Below, piece after piece: positions 17,453-27,523 of a stretch of 64,000 bases of DNA (positions are counted from its first letter, which is position 1; the number at the start of each line of letters is the position of its first letter). The position numbers were made by a program, and so were the translations under genes. A model generated the notes under the pieces. It saw nothing but the letters and a program-made list of their open reading frames with translations, was not told where the DNA came from and ran no database searches. Source of the DNA: Candidatus Anammoxibacter sp. (GTDB taxonomy: Bacteria; Planctomycetota; Brocadiia; Brocadiales; Anammoxibacteraceae); contig JAIQZQ010000095.1 of the NCBI GenBank assembly GCA_021777105.1, positions 1-64,000 on the forward strand, given 5' to 3'.

Positions 17453-18740
17453 TTATAGCAAAAAATTGCATGCCCTTATACCAGGGGGCGCGCATACATA
17501 CAGCCGAGGGGACGACCAGTTTCCTGGGAACGCGCCTCAAATCCTGTCGCATGGAAAGGGGTGTCGTGTTTGGGACGCTGATGGAAATGAGTTTCTTGAT
17601 TACGGCATGGGGTTGCGTTCCGTAACCGTGGGATATGCGTATGATCCCATTGCCGAGGCAGCTATAAAAGAGATAAGGAACGGGAACAATCTAACCAGGG
17701 CGTCTTTAACGGAATTAAAAGCCGCTGAAACCATAACGGACCTAATACAATGCGCCGATATGGTAAAGTTTGCAAAGAACGGGTCTACCGTTACGACCGC
17801 GGCTGTTAAACTCTCCAGGGCTTACACCGGGCGCAACTATGTAGCCATATGCGCCGACCATCCTTTCTTCTCATATGATGATTGGTTTATAGGCAAAACT
17901 AAGATGGATAAAGGGATACCGGATGATTACAAAAGGTTGACTTTATCTTTTAAATATAATGACATCAATTCGGTAAAGGCTCTGTTTGACAACTATCCGC
18001 AAGATATAGCCGCGTTAATTATGGAGCCCGCGACCACCGTCGCGCCCGCTGATAATTTCCTGCATAAAGTTAGGGATTTGTGCAATGCGAACGGGACGGT
18101 TTTTATTCTGGACGAGATGATAACCGGTTTCAGGTGGAACATTCGCGGCGCTCAGGAATATTTCAAGGTAGAGCCCGATCTTGCAACGTTCGGCAAAGGG
18201 ATGGCGAACGGTTTTTCTGTAGCCGCGCTGGTAGGCAAACGAGAGATAATGGAGATGGGCTCTATATTAAAAAAGGATGAAGAAAGGATGTTCCTTATAT
18301 CCACAACACATGGGCCGGAGTTAAACGGCCTTGGAGCGTTTATAAAAACCGTGGAGATTTATAAAGAGCTTAATGTTGTTGATCACATTTGGAGTTACGG
18401 CGAGAAGTTGATAAAAGGAGCGAACAGCATAGCTAAAGAGTTTGGCGTAAACGATTATTTCTATTTCGAAGGGTTTCCATGTTCGCCGAATTATGTGGCA
18501 AAAGATAAAGAGGGCAACATCTCCATGGAGTTTCGGACGCTTTTTTCACAGTGTTTGGTGGAGAATAAAATATTAATGCCCTGGGTTGCGCTTAGTTATT
18601 CGCATAACGAAAATGAATTGGAAATCACACTAAACGCAATAAGGCAGGCCTTAAAGATTTATTCAGCGGCCCTGGATAAGGGAGTGGATAAATTCCTTAA
18701 AGGCGAGCCGGTGAAGCCTGTTTTTCGAAAAAGAAACTAA
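17442..18740 (+). CDS. Class III aminotransferase (glutamate-1-semialdehyde-aminomutase-like)
   Basis: 432 aa; 'LIPGGAHTYSRGDDQFPGNAPQILSHGKGCRVWDADGNEFLDYGMG', 'FILDEMITGFRW', 'FGKGMANGFSVAALVG'. Confidence 0.88.
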   Translation: MSVNYSKKLHALIPGGAHTYSRGDDQFPGNAPQILSHGKGCRVWDADGNEFLDYGMGLRSVTVGYAYDPIAEAAIKEIRNGNNLTRASLTELKAAETITDLIQCADMVKFAKNGSTVTTAAVKLSRAYTGRNYVAICADHPFFSYDDWFIGKTKMDKGIPDDYKRLTLSFKYNDINSVKALFDNYPQDIAALIMEPATTVAPADNFLHKVRDLCNANGTVFILDEMITGFRWNIRGAQEYFKVEPDLATFGKGMANGFSVAALVGKREIMEMGSILKKDEERMFLISTTHGPELNGLGAFIKTVEIYKELNVVDHIWSYGEKLIKGANSIAKEFGVNDYFYFEGFPCSPNYVAKDKEGNISMEFRTLFSQCLVENKILMPWVALSYSHNENELEITLNAIRQALKIYSAALDKGVDKFLKGEPVKPVFRKRN

Positions 18741-18768
18741 TGAAGATTTATAAGGCCTGGGTTTAAAG

Positions 18769-19494
18769 TTGGAGCAATACAAAAAAATATTGTGGTTAAT
18801 CGCCGCGAGATCAGGGTCAAAAAGCATACCTGATAAAAATATTAAACCGCTTGGCGGTGTTCCTTTGCTTTGTTACAGAATAAAAACCGTCCTAAAGTTT
18901 GCCAATCCTGAAGATGTGTGGATATCAACCGACAGCCGTAAATACGCCGATATCGCGGAAAAATGCGGAGCTGTCGCGCCGTTTTTGCGCCCGCCTGAGT
19001 TGGCTTCCGACAATGCGTTGCCAATGGGAATAGTTGCCCATGCAATGCAATGGGCCGACGATCATAAAGGTCATTATGACGCCGTCGGTTTGTTGGAGCC
19101 TACATCGCCTTTTGTAAAATCCTCAACTTTAATAAAAGCAGTAAACAATCTTTTTAATGATAATAATGCCGATAGCATAATAGCCGTTCGCTCTGTGAGA
19201 CCAGGCACGTTTTATATTCAGGACGACTCAAAATATCTTTCAAAGATTGCGAAAAATATTGCCTCGGCAAAGTTCCTGCGGAGACAGGATGAAAAGAGTG
19301 AAATAACCCCGAGTGGCGGGTTTTATATATCAAAATGGGAAAGCTTTAAGAAAAAAGGGGCCTATTACACCGATAAAGCGTTGTCATACCGTGTTTCCGA
19401 TCTGGAAGGGCTTGAGATTGACGAGCCGATTGATTGGGACTGGGCTGAATTTTTAATAGAAAAAAAGAAAATTGATCTTAAGGATATAATATGA
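18769..19494 (+). CDS. neuA: CMP-nonulosonate (acylneuraminate) cytidylyltransferase-like, TTG start
   Basis: 241 aa; 'LIAARSGSKSIPDKNIKPLGGVPLLCYRI', 'LLEPTSPF', 'EIDEPIDWDWAE'. Confidence 0.82.
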   Translation: MEQYKKILWLIAARSGSKSIPDKNIKPLGGVPLLCYRIKTVLKFANPEDVWISTDSRKYADIAEKCGAVAPFLRPPELASDNALPMGIVAHAMQWADDHKGHYDAVGLLEPTSPFVKSSTLIKAVNNLFNDNNADSIIAVRSVRPGTFYIQDDSKYLSKIAKNIASAKFLRRQDEKSEITPSGGFYISKWESFKKKGAYYTDKALSYRVSDLEGLEIDEPIDWDWAEFLIEKKKIDLKDII

Positions 19495-20141
19495 AAATGT
19501 CGATTGCCGGCGATGATTTGCAAGCCTATATTATAGCCCAACTCAACGCATTTTTCCCGGATAAACATAAAGTGTCCCGATCTGATATGGCGGGTAATTT
19601 TGACATTGCATTGCAACGTCTTGAAAACTGTTTTTCAAAAATTAACAAAAAATATTTCAAAGAAAACGGTTCCGCGGTTTTTAATCATCTTAACGCAGAT
19701 CAGTATGCCATGCTGCTCTATTTTTTAGCCAACACCCTTTACCGGGACAACAGGGATGTAAACATGTGCGCAAAGATTTTTCACCTCAATAGATATCTTC
19801 ATGGCTTAGACGCGTTTTATGAAGTAGAATTGCCCGATATATTTCTATTTATACATCCGCTGGGGACGGTTTTAGGCAGGGCTACTTATTCCGACTATCT
19901 ATTGGTATACCAGCGTTGCGGAGTCGGCAGCCATAATGACATCTTTCCCGAGTTAAAAGAATATGTCAGCCTTCATCCCGGTTCTTCAATATTGGGAAAT
20001 TGCGTTATTGAAGATAACTGCAAGATCTCTGCCGGCTCAACAATAATGGATATGAGTCTTGAGAAAAACAGCGTTTATATCGGCAATACAATCAACTTTG
20101 TTATTAAAAAATCATTAAAAAAAAATAACGTATGGTTGTAA
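19491..20141 (+). CDS. Serine-acetyltransferase-like hexapeptide acyltransferase
   Basis: 216 aa; 'IFLFIHPLGTVLGRATYSDYLLVYQRCGVGSHN...LHPGSSILGNCVIEDNCKISAGS'. Confidence 0.65.
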   Translation: MKMSIAGDDLQAYIIAQLNAFFPDKHKVSRSDMAGNFDIALQRLENCFSKINKKYFKENGSAVFNHLNADQYAMLLYFLANTLYRDNRDVNMCAKIFHLNRYLHGLDAFYEVELPDIFLFIHPLGTVLGRATYSDYLLVYQRCGVGSHNDIFPELKEYVSLHPGSSILGNCVIEDNCKISAGSTIMDMSLEKNSVYIGNTINFVIKKSLKKNNVWL

Positions 20142-20175
20142 ATACTATGGGTGGATCAGCAGGGCAAATACAAAA

Positions 20176-20937
20176 ATGGAATCAAATCTGAAAAATAAAA
20201 CCGCTTTGATCATTGGCGGAAACGGCCTGATCGGCAAGGCTCTTTGCAATGCATTGGAGGGTGAAGGCGCAAACGTCGTTAATGGAGATATTTCCAATGA
20301 AAGTAAAATTACAAAAACGGAATCCAATATTTATAATATAAAGATTGATAGTTTATCTGAAGAGAGCGTGGAACGCGCTATTGATCAGATTGAAAAAGAT
20401 GTTGGGCCGATAAATACGCTTATAAACAGTTCATATCCAAAAAACAGTAAATTTATGGAAGATTTTCTTGAAGCGGAATGTGAATCGTGGGTCGATAATA
20501 TTGCTATACAAATCAAAGCGTGTTTTTTAACGACTCAACGCGTTGCCCGGCGGATGGTTTATAACAATAACGGCGGCTCCATTATAAACATTGGCTCCAT
20601 TTACGGCATTGTAGGCCCTGATTTTTCAATATATAAAGACACATCAATGACAAACCCTTCGTCATATTCAGTTATAAAAGGCGGCATAATATCCTTCTCA
20701 CGTTATCTTGCTGTATATCTTGCTCCATATGGAATACGAGTAAACACAATTTCGCCCGGCGGAGTGTTTAATAAACAGTCTGAAGGCTTTGTAAAGGAGT
20801 ACAGCAAAAAGACGCCGGCAAAAAGAATGGCGGTTCCAGAGGATATTGCCGGAGCTGCGATATTTTTAGCGTCTGACTTGTCGGGATATGTCACTGGACA
20901 CAATCTAGTGGTCGATGGCGGTTGGACTATAACTTAA
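20176..20937 (+). CDS. Short-chain dehydrogenase/reductase
   Basis: 253 aa; 'ALIIGGNGLIGKALCNALEGEGANVV', 'SSYSVIKGGIISFSRYLAVYLAPYGIRVNTISPGG'. Confidence 0.88.
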   Translation: MESNLKNKTALIIGGNGLIGKALCNALEGEGANVVNGDISNESKITKTESNIYNIKIDSLSEESVERAIDQIEKDVGPINTLINSSYPKNSKFMEDFLEAECESWVDNIAIQIKACFLTTQRVARRMVYNNNGGSIINIGSIYGIVGPDFSIYKDTSMTNPSSYSVIKGGIISFSRYLAVYLAPYGIRVNTISPGGVFNKQSEGFVKEYSKKTPAKRMAVPEDIAGAAIFLASDLSGYVTGHNLVVDGGWTIT

Positions 20938-20967
20938 TTTATAAATGTCAAATAACAATTATTATTC

Positions 20968-22005
20968 ATGCAAAAACAAGACCAGTTATTAAATATATTA
21001 GCCTGTCCAAAATGCCATACCGGGCTGTCATTTTCAGAAACCGGAGCTTATTGTGGTTCCTGTAACATAAATTTTGAACGGGAAGACGGGAAGGTGATAT
21101 CTTTTATTTGCAAGGAACTATACGAGCCTGCGGAAAACTTTTCAAAAATAAAAGAGATTATCGGTTTTTGGGGAAACGGCTGGAAAAAAAGACTGAAAGA
21201 ACCTGATCATGCTTTTTTGTACGAAAAAGACTCTGAAGAATTGCGCAAATTTGCGGATGAAAAAGTTGACAATGTTTTAAGTAAAATTGATCATCCTATT
21301 CTGCATCCTAAACGTGAAATGGGTTCTTTGACGGACAAAATCGGATTAAACATCGGATGCGGGTGCGGCGAGGAGAGCCTTCATTTTGCGTATCAGGGAG
21401 CCTCTACAATTGCCATGGATCTTACCCGGCCGGCCGCCGAGGCGGGGAACTATTTAATTAACAAGATTGAGGGGGACGGATTCGGCATACAGGCGGACAG
21501 CAGATTTATACCGCTAAAAGACAATTCCGTTGATTTTGTTTTTTCGTTAGGAGTTCTTCATCATTCCCCTGACATTCAGCGGTCTATAAATGAAATACAC
21601 CGCGTCTTAAAGGAGAACGGAAAGGCGTTTATAATATTGTACACTACATGGTCGATGGCGTTTGGCGTGCAGATTATATTAAAAGGAATATTATCCGGCA
21701 ATATTACAAAAGATAAATTAAAGCGGCATGTTAATAAAAACACTGAAGGCGCATGGAAGACTGAATCACGGGAGAACCCGCTTACAGACACTTTCACTGG
21801 AAACGAGGCCCGCCGGCTGTTTAAATCCTTTAAAAAGATAAATCTAAGAAAAACTGATTTTAGGCCCACTAATATACCAGGTTTGAGCAAACTGGCCGGG
21901 CTGCCTGGGCTGAATTTATTATTGACTAAAGAGTTCCTTGAAAAACGCATTCAATGGTTATCGCCTATTATCGGGTCCGCGTTAAATATAACGGCGGAAA
22001 AATAG
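20968..22005 (+). CDS. SAM-dependent methyltransferase with N-terminal zinc-ribbon-like motif
   Basis: 345 aa; 'LACPKCHTGLSFSETGAYCGSC', 'IGLNIGCGCGEESLHFA', 'VDFVFSLGVLHHSPD'. Confidence 0.85.
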   Translation: MQKQDQLLNILACPKCHTGLSFSETGAYCGSCNINFEREDGKVISFICKELYEPAENFSKIKEIIGFWGNGWKKRLKEPDHAFLYEKDSEELRKFADEKVDNVLSKIDHPILHPKREMGSLTDKIGLNIGCGCGEESLHFAYQGASTIAMDLTRPAAEAGNYLINKIEGDGFGIQADSRFIPLKDNSVDFVFSLGVLHHSPDIQRSINEIHRVLKENGKAFIILYTTWSMAFGVQIILKGILSGNITKDKLKRHVNKNTEGAWKTESRENPLTDTFTGNEARRLFKSFKKINLRKTDFRPTNIPGLSKLAGLPGLNLLLTKEFLEKRIQWLSPIIGSALNITAEK

Positions 22006-22059
22006 ATATTTATAGTTTCCTTATATTCAAAAAAAAGAAATTTTAACGAAAGTAAAATA

Positions 22060-23517
22060 ATGACAAAACAAGGCAAAGTTCTTTTTATCGTCCATGACAA
22101 TTATCAAGATGACAATGTGTTTCCATTAGGCGCGGCCTATCTTGTCGCAGCCCTTAGAGAGAAAGGGGCCGAGGTGGACGCATATTGCATGGATGTTTTT
22201 CATTACTCTAACGAAGATCTGGCTGAGTATTTGTCGCAAAATGAGTTTGATTTAATAGGGCTGGGTTTCATGGCCCCAAGGTTTAAACGAACAGTTGAAG
22301 GGTTATGCAAAGTTATAAACGAAAATAAGAAAAACGCATGGCTTGTGCTTGGCGGGCACGGCCCAACGCCAATACCGGAATATATGCTAAAGACAACAGG
22401 GGCCGACGCGGTAATTGTCGGTGAAGGAGAGCTTATAATAACCGATTTGCTTGAATGCAAACTAACAGCCCCCAATAGAATTACGGATATTACAGGCGTT
22501 GCAAGCTCTGTTGACGGCAAGTATATTGTCAATGAAAGGCGCAAGCCAATTATGGATTTAGACAGCATATCGTTTCCCGCATGGGACGCTTTTCCCATGG
22601 ACAAGTACACAGCGTCCTTAAAATATACTGGGATGAAAGAGGGTGATAAATCACTAGCCATGATCACAACACGGGGCTGCGTAAACAAATGCAGTTTTTG
22701 CCATAGGATGGAAAAAGGGATTAGGGCCAGATCCGTCAATAATATTATAGATGAAATTAAGATTTTAAACAAAACGTATGGCGTTAATTATTTCTTCTTT
22801 GCAGACGAATTATCCATTATTTCAGAAAAGAAAATATTGGAATTTACAGATGCGATAAAAACTAACAAACTGGATATCATGTACCGCATGGATTGTCGAG
22901 TTGATCTGTTTAATGAGAAGATAGCAAAGGCGTTAAAAGATTCAGGATGTCTGTTCTTAAACATAGGTTTTGAGTCCACAGATCAATGGGTTTTGGATTC
23001 AATGAATAAAAATGTCACTGTAGAGCAAAATATTAGAGCCGCTGAAATTGCCAACAAATACGGAATAGGCGTTGGGCTGAATTTGATCTGGGGGTTGCCG
23101 GGCGATAACGAGAAAACGTTGAGACGCAACGCTGAATTTATAAAAAGGTACAATCTTTATGATTATGTAAGAACGATTAGGCCGGTAACTCCATTTCCCG
23201 GGAGTCCTCTATATTATGACGCTTTGGAAAAAGGTTTGTTAAAAGGACCGGATGATTTCTTTGACAGATTTAGAAACACTGATTTATATGTGGTTAATTT
23301 CATGGGAATGCCGGAAAAGGATATATACCAGGCCCTTTACGAAGTAAATAAAGATCTAATATTAGACCATTTTCAACACACCAATAACGACATGGATACG
23401 GCTAATGAATTGATAGAAGGATTTTATAATCTTTATTTTAAGAATGAATTTGCTTTTAGAGGCGCCAGACGCCTGAATACTAATGAAGGCATGAGGGAAA
23501 AAAATGAAATCGTTTGA
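22060..23517 (+). CDS. B12-binding-domain radical SAM protein
   Basis: 485 aa; N-terminal B12-like fold, 'TRGCVNKCSFCHR' CxxxCxxC. Confidence 0.9.
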   Translation: MTKQGKVLFIVHDNYQDDNVFPLGAAYLVAALREKGAEVDAYCMDVFHYSNEDLAEYLSQNEFDLIGLGFMAPRFKRTVEGLCKVINENKKNAWLVLGGHGPTPIPEYMLKTTGADAVIVGEGELIITDLLECKLTAPNRITDITGVASSVDGKYIVNERRKPIMDLDSISFPAWDAFPMDKYTASLKYTGMKEGDKSLAMITTRGCVNKCSFCHRMEKGIRARSVNNIIDEIKILNKTYGVNYFFFADELSIISEKKILEFTDAIKTNKLDIMYRMDCRVDLFNEKIAKALKDSGCLFLNIGFESTDQWVLDSMNKNVTVEQNIRAAEIANKYGIGVGLNLIWGLPGDNEKTLRRNAEFIKRYNLYDYVRTIRPVTPFPGSPLYYDALEKGLLKGPDDFFDRFRNTDLYVVNFMGMPEKDIYQALYEVNKDLILDHFQHTNNDMDTANELIEGFYNLYFKNEFAFRGARRLNTNEGMREKNEIV

Positions 23518-23588
23518 TGATTATTTAGAAAAAAACAGTATGATTTTAAAGCTATTTAATGTGGGCTTATACATATGAACGGCAAGAT

Positions 23589-25469
23589 ATGGACAATATA
23601 CTTCTAATTGGACGCGACGTTCAAAAAGTAAAGTTAAACGTTGCAAAGTATAAAACTATTTATTGTTTTGAATCTGAAAAAGTCCTGATAAAACCTGGAA
23701 AGGCTAACAACATTGTTGTCATACCTGAAGATTTCTACACAGCGATTGATTTCTTAACAGCGAATTTGCGCGCGTCTATTCAAATAGATAAAATATTTGA
23801 CTTAATGGTTGCAAACAGGGATGTCGCCGCCTTTAACTTTTTAGTAAACAAAACCAAATATGCTGAAATTCTGATTAAAAATGCGTTAGTGACCGAGGTG
23901 GCAAGGGTTTTTCGTCTTTTTTTGTTTGCTGAAAAAGTCATAACACATTATGAAATAAAGAGCGAAATAGATTTTATACTTGGAAATATACCCGGCGCTC
24001 TTTATAAATGTCTGCGCGCCAATCAGTTTTTACCACCCAATATAAAAATACCAATCCGAACTGTCCTGCAATTTACAGTTTGGACTATGGTAAAAGATGG
24101 ATACTTTAAGCTAAAATTAATGTTTTTTCCGGAACTCCTGCTTCTAAAGATGCGGGGAAGACGGAATAGGGAGGAAAACAAAAAACAATTTAAAATTGGC
24201 GTGCATCTGCATGACGGCAGAGGTTTTGATGAAAACAGAGGAAGCATGTCATTTGTTATTGACGACAAAACGATTAAACGTGAAGATGCGCTGTTTGTGA
24301 TTGATGAAAAACCCGGCATCGCAGATTTTATTAGAAAGACTAAAGCGGAAGCCGCGCAAAAAGGCTATAACTTAGTTAATTTCCATAATGATCTGATTGT
24401 TAATTTTAACCGATTTGCATATTTAAAAAAATATTATTTCAAAGCCTGCAAAATAAGGTTTGAATTGCTCTTTTTAAGCCTTAGGTTGCCAATATTATCA
24501 CAACTGTGTTTTTATGCATTAAACGATTACATTTTGTGGGAGCTGTTTTATGATAACTACAATGTTGAAAAATTTTTCTGCATTCAGCATCCAGGCAGGC
24601 CGATCAGGGTTTTTTGTGTTAGAAATCATGGATCGCAAAGCATATTACTCCATTCCTCAATAGTTTTTGGCCGATTAAAGAGAGATAAGGAGCCTGCAAA
24701 AAACAAATCCGAACAAACCGAATACTCATTTTTGGTTTATGATAAATCCTGTTCTGATAAATTTACAAACCAATGGCTTAAAACAAACCAAAATGATATT
24801 AAGGAGTTTATAGACATAGGATCGGTTTTTTCCGACTTAGTCTATAATATTAAACATTTCAGGCGAAAAGATTTAAGAAAAAGCATCGGAGTCGCAAATT
24901 CGCAAACATTAATCACTGTTTTTGACAGCACTGTTGGGCATATTGGGGTGTTAACATTTAAGGAAGAATCAATTTTAGCAAATTCAATGTTAAGATTGCT
25001 TAATGAGAATAGCGATTATCTTCTTGTTTTTAAATTTAAAAAAGGCACAGGCATAAAACAATTTCCAGAAACAAGCCGCTTAACAAAACAGTTTGAAAAT
25101 CTTTTTAGACATCCCAGATGTATTTACGGCAATGAGTTAGAACTGGCCCATTTTGAACTTATGGGCATTGCGGATTTAATTGTAACCACACCGTTGTCTT
25201 CCGTGATATTCGAAGGTCTTGTTGGGGGAGTAAAAACGTTTTGTTACGACCCTTTGGGCAGGTACGATCAAGATCATTATGTTATTGAAAATTTCCCTAA
25301 TTTTTCAGCTCATAGCTATGACGAATTAAATGCATATGCCCGTTACTGGCTTAAAGAACTCTGTGAAAATGAATTTGAAGAGTTCAAGGATAAATATATA
25401 AAGAAATATGTGGATGGTTTTTGCGACGGCAATGCGATGCAGAGATTTAGGGATGCGCTTCTTTCATAA
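23589..25469 (+). CDS. Large GT-B-like surface-carbohydrate protein, uncharacterised
   Basis: ORF opens at 23559 (GTG); the ATG at 23589 is a likelier start. C-terminal 'GIADLIVTTPLSSVIFEGLVGGVKTFCYDPLGRY' resembles capsule/CDP-glycerol-type transferase ends. Confidence 0.55.
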   Translation: MDNILLIGRDVQKVKLNVAKYKTIYCFESEKVLIKPGKANNIVVIPEDFYTAIDFLTANLRASIQIDKIFDLMVANRDVAAFNFLVNKTKYAEILIKNALVTEVARVFRLFLFAEKVITHYEIKSEIDFILGNIPGALYKCLRANQFLPPNIKIPIRTVLQFTVWTMVKDGYFKLKLMFFPELLLLKMRGRRNREENKKQFKIGVHLHDGRGFDENRGSMSFVIDDKTIKREDALFVIDEKPGIADFIRKTKAEAAQKGYNLVNFHNDLIVNFNRFAYLKKYYFKACKIRFELLFLSLRLPILSQLCFYALNDYILWELFYDNYNVEKFFCIQHPGRPIRVFCVRNHGSQSILLHSSIVFGRLKRDKEPAKNKSEQTEYSFLVYDKSCSDKFTNQWLKTNQNDIKEFIDIGSVFSDLVYNIKHFRRKDLRKSIGVANSQTLITVFDSTVGHIGVLTFKEESILANSMLRLLNENSDYLLVFKFKKGTGIKQFPETSRLTKQFENLFRHPRCIYGNELELAHFELMGIADLIVTTPLSSVIFEGLVGGVKTFCYDPLGRYDQDHYVIENFPNFSAHSYDELNAYARYWLKELCENEFEEFKDKYIKKYVDGFCDGNAMQRFRDALLS

Positions 25470-25496
25470 ATTTTTTTTATTTTAAAGGCAGAAAAT

Positions 25497-25997
25497 ATTA
25501 ATAATAAATTTAAACCGCCAATTCCTCTTGAGTTAATCGTTTTTGACTTTGACGGTGTTTTTACGGATAACAAGGTTTACGTCTCAGAAACCGGCGTTGA
25601 AATGGTGTCTTGCGACCGCCGTGATGGTTTAGGCATTAAAATGCTGAAGGATGCCGGCTTTCCAATGTTTATATTGTCAACTGAAACAAATGCAGTTGTA
25701 GACGCCAGAGCCAAAAAATTAAAGATGGTCGCTCATTCAGGATGTGAAAATAAAAAACGTTTTCTGGAAGAATATTTCAATGATAACAATGTTAATTCTG
25801 AAAACGTTGTTTACATTGGAAACGATCTAAACGATCTTGAGGCTATGGAGCTGGTTGGCTATTCAGTTTGCCCAAACGATTCACACTTGAAAATTCGAGA
25901 GATATCTTCGTATGCCTTAAAATCAAACGGGGGCGACGGAGCCGTAAGGGAATTGGCGGAGTTGTTGATAGATTTCAATGGGTGTTTTAATATATAG
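25497..25997 (+). CDS. KdsC-type HAD phosphatase, apparent non-canonical start (ATT at 25497)
   Basis: The ORF track starts at the ATG at 25602, but the same frame upstream encodes INNKFKPPIPLELIVFDFDGVFTDNKVYVSETGVE, containing HAD motif I; no in-frame ATG/GTG/TTG precedes the motif after the stop at 25467-25469. Confidence 0.7.
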   Translation: MNNKFKPPIPLELIVFDFDGVFTDNKVYVSETGVEMVSCDRRDGLGIKMLKDAGFPMFILSTETNAVVDARAKKLKMVAHSGCENKKRFLEEYFNDNNVNSENVVYIGNDLNDLEAMELVGYSVCPNDSHLKIREISSYALKSNGGDGAVRELAELLIDFNGCFNI

Positions 25998-26045
25998 ACA
26001 CAGATTAATTAAGATATTAATCATATATAATCTGTGTCTTATTTT
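25995..26045 (+). terminator. Hairpin followed by T-rich tract
   Basis: gacacagatta (25997-26007) / taatctgtgtc (26028-26038), followed by ttattttttg. Confidence 0.5.
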
Positions 26046-26063
26046 TTGTAAAGGAGAATAAAT

Positions 26064-26888
26064 ATGTCCATATTTATTATAGCGGAAATAGGAATTAACC
26101 ATAACGGCGATCTTGATATAACAAAAAAATTAATAGACACCGCCGCATTGGCCGGCGCTGACGCCGTTAAATTTCAGAAAAGAACGCTTAGCTCTGTTTA
26201 TACCGATGCGGAGCTTGACAAACCCCGGGAAAGCCCTTGGGGAACCACTAACAGAGAGCTTAAAGAACGGCTTGAATTTGGTTATGATGAATACAAAAAG
26301 ATTGACGAATATTGCAAAGAGAAAAAGATTGGATGGTTTGCTTCAGCATGGGATTTGGAAAGCCAAAAATTTTTGCGCCAATTTGATTTAAAATACAATA
26401 AAGTGGCTTCCGCTATGTTGACAAACACAGATCTGCTTAACCTTATAGCTGATGAGGGTCGTTACACTTTTATTTCCACGGGGATGTCGGACTTTGATGA
26501 AATAGACGCCGCTGTAGAGGTATTCAAGAAAAAAAATTGTCCTTTTGAGCTGATGCACTGCACAAGCACTTACCCCACTAAGGATGAAGAAGCAAATCTA
26601 AAAGTGATTCAGACATTAAAAGATCGTTATAAATGCAATGTTGGTTACAGCGGGCATGAGATTGGTTTGGCGGTTTCATATGGGGCCGCGGCGCTTGGGA
26701 TAACATCAATTGAAAGGCATATTACTCTTAATAGAGTAATGTTCGGCACTGATCAGGCTGCGTCTGTTGAGCCAATGGGATTTATGCAATTGTGCGGCGC
26801 GGTGCGTAAAATTGAAAAAGCCTTGGGCGACGGTGTAAAACGCATAACCGATGATGAATTGAAAATACGGGAAAAACTTAGAAAATAA
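26064..26888 (+). CDS. Second NeuB-family synthase, short form without SAF domain
   Basis: 274 aa; 'IIAEIGINHNGDLDITKKLIDTAALAGADAVKFQKR', 'VGYSGHEIGLAVSYGAAALGITSIERHITLN'; ends after the TIM barrel. Confidence 0.9.
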   Translation: MSIFIIAEIGINHNGDLDITKKLIDTAALAGADAVKFQKRTLSSVYTDAELDKPRESPWGTTNRELKERLEFGYDEYKKIDEYCKEKKIGWFASAWDLESQKFLRQFDLKYNKVASAMLTNTDLLNLIADEGRYTFISTGMSDFDEIDAAVEVFKKKNCPFELMHCTSTYPTKDEEANLKVIQTLKDRYKCNVGYSGHEIGLAVSYGAAALGITSIERHITLNRVMFGTDQAASVEPMGFMQLCGAVRKIEKALGDGVKRITDDELKIREKLRK

Positions 26889-26939
26889 TAATTATTTCAT
26901 CCGCGAAATTAACTGTCCATAAAACCTTATCATTATTGT

Positions 26940-27503
26940 ATGAAATTTAAAGACCTGAGCGGCAATCGTATAACTTTAATTGATTTAGTTGAAAACGGTT
27001 ACAAGAGCCTAAATGACATGCATGAATATTCCAGGGAGCCTTTGTTTTATGAGTTCATGGAATATGCGCCTCATAAAACCATTGATGAAACTAAACAGTA
27101 TTTAGATAAATTGATTAACCGTGCAAGCTCGCCTGTAAATCACTATTGGTGCATTTTTTTAAAAGAGCAGGATAAATTAATAGGAACTTTTGGAGTTATT
27201 AATATAGATGAAAGAAAAGGTCATGCGGAAATCGGGTATGGTTTGTCCCCAAATTATTGGGGATGCGGCTATTTTAATGAAACGTTAGACGTGGTTTTAA
27301 ACCATCTGTTTAATGAACGCGGTTTTTGCCGTGTATCGGCGATTACGCAGACGAACAATGTGCCGTCGATAAATGCCCTTAAAAAAGCCGGATTTAAAAT
27401 AGAGGGAGTTTTAAGGCATTATTATTTGTCGCTTAAAGATAATAAACGCTATGACGCCGCATTAATGGGTTTGTTAAAAGAAGAATTTCTTAATCCAAAT
27501 TAA
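26940..27503 (+). CDS. GNAT N-acetyltransferase (RimJ/RimL-like)
   Basis: 187 aa; 'LIGTFGVINIDERKGHAEIGYGLSPNYWGCGYFNETL', 'NVPSINALKKAGFKIEGVLRHYY'. Confidence 0.88.
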   Translation: MKFKDLSGNRITLIDLVENGYKSLNDMHEYSREPLFYEFMEYAPHKTIDETKQYLDKLINRASSPVNHYWCIFLKEQDKLIGTFGVINIDERKGHAEIGYGLSPNYWGCGYFNETLDVVLNHLFNERGFCRVSAITQTNNVPSINALKKAGFKIEGVLRHYYLSLKDNKRYDAALMGLLKEEFLNPN

Positions 27504-27523
27504 TTGAATAGATAATTATCGGC

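Noticed and set aside
12164-20937. Assigning module 1 specifically as a legionaminic acid pathway
   Set aside because: CBS-dehydratase, SDR and NeuB/NeuA resemble it, but no 2-epimerase and no CBS-nucleotidyltransferase are visible, so a named pathway is not justified.
23504-23578. 24-aa ORF MKSFDDYLEKNSMILKLFNVGLYI overlapping the end of the radical SAM gene
   Set aside because: Could be a leader or frameshifted gene start, but too short and without any family signal to call.
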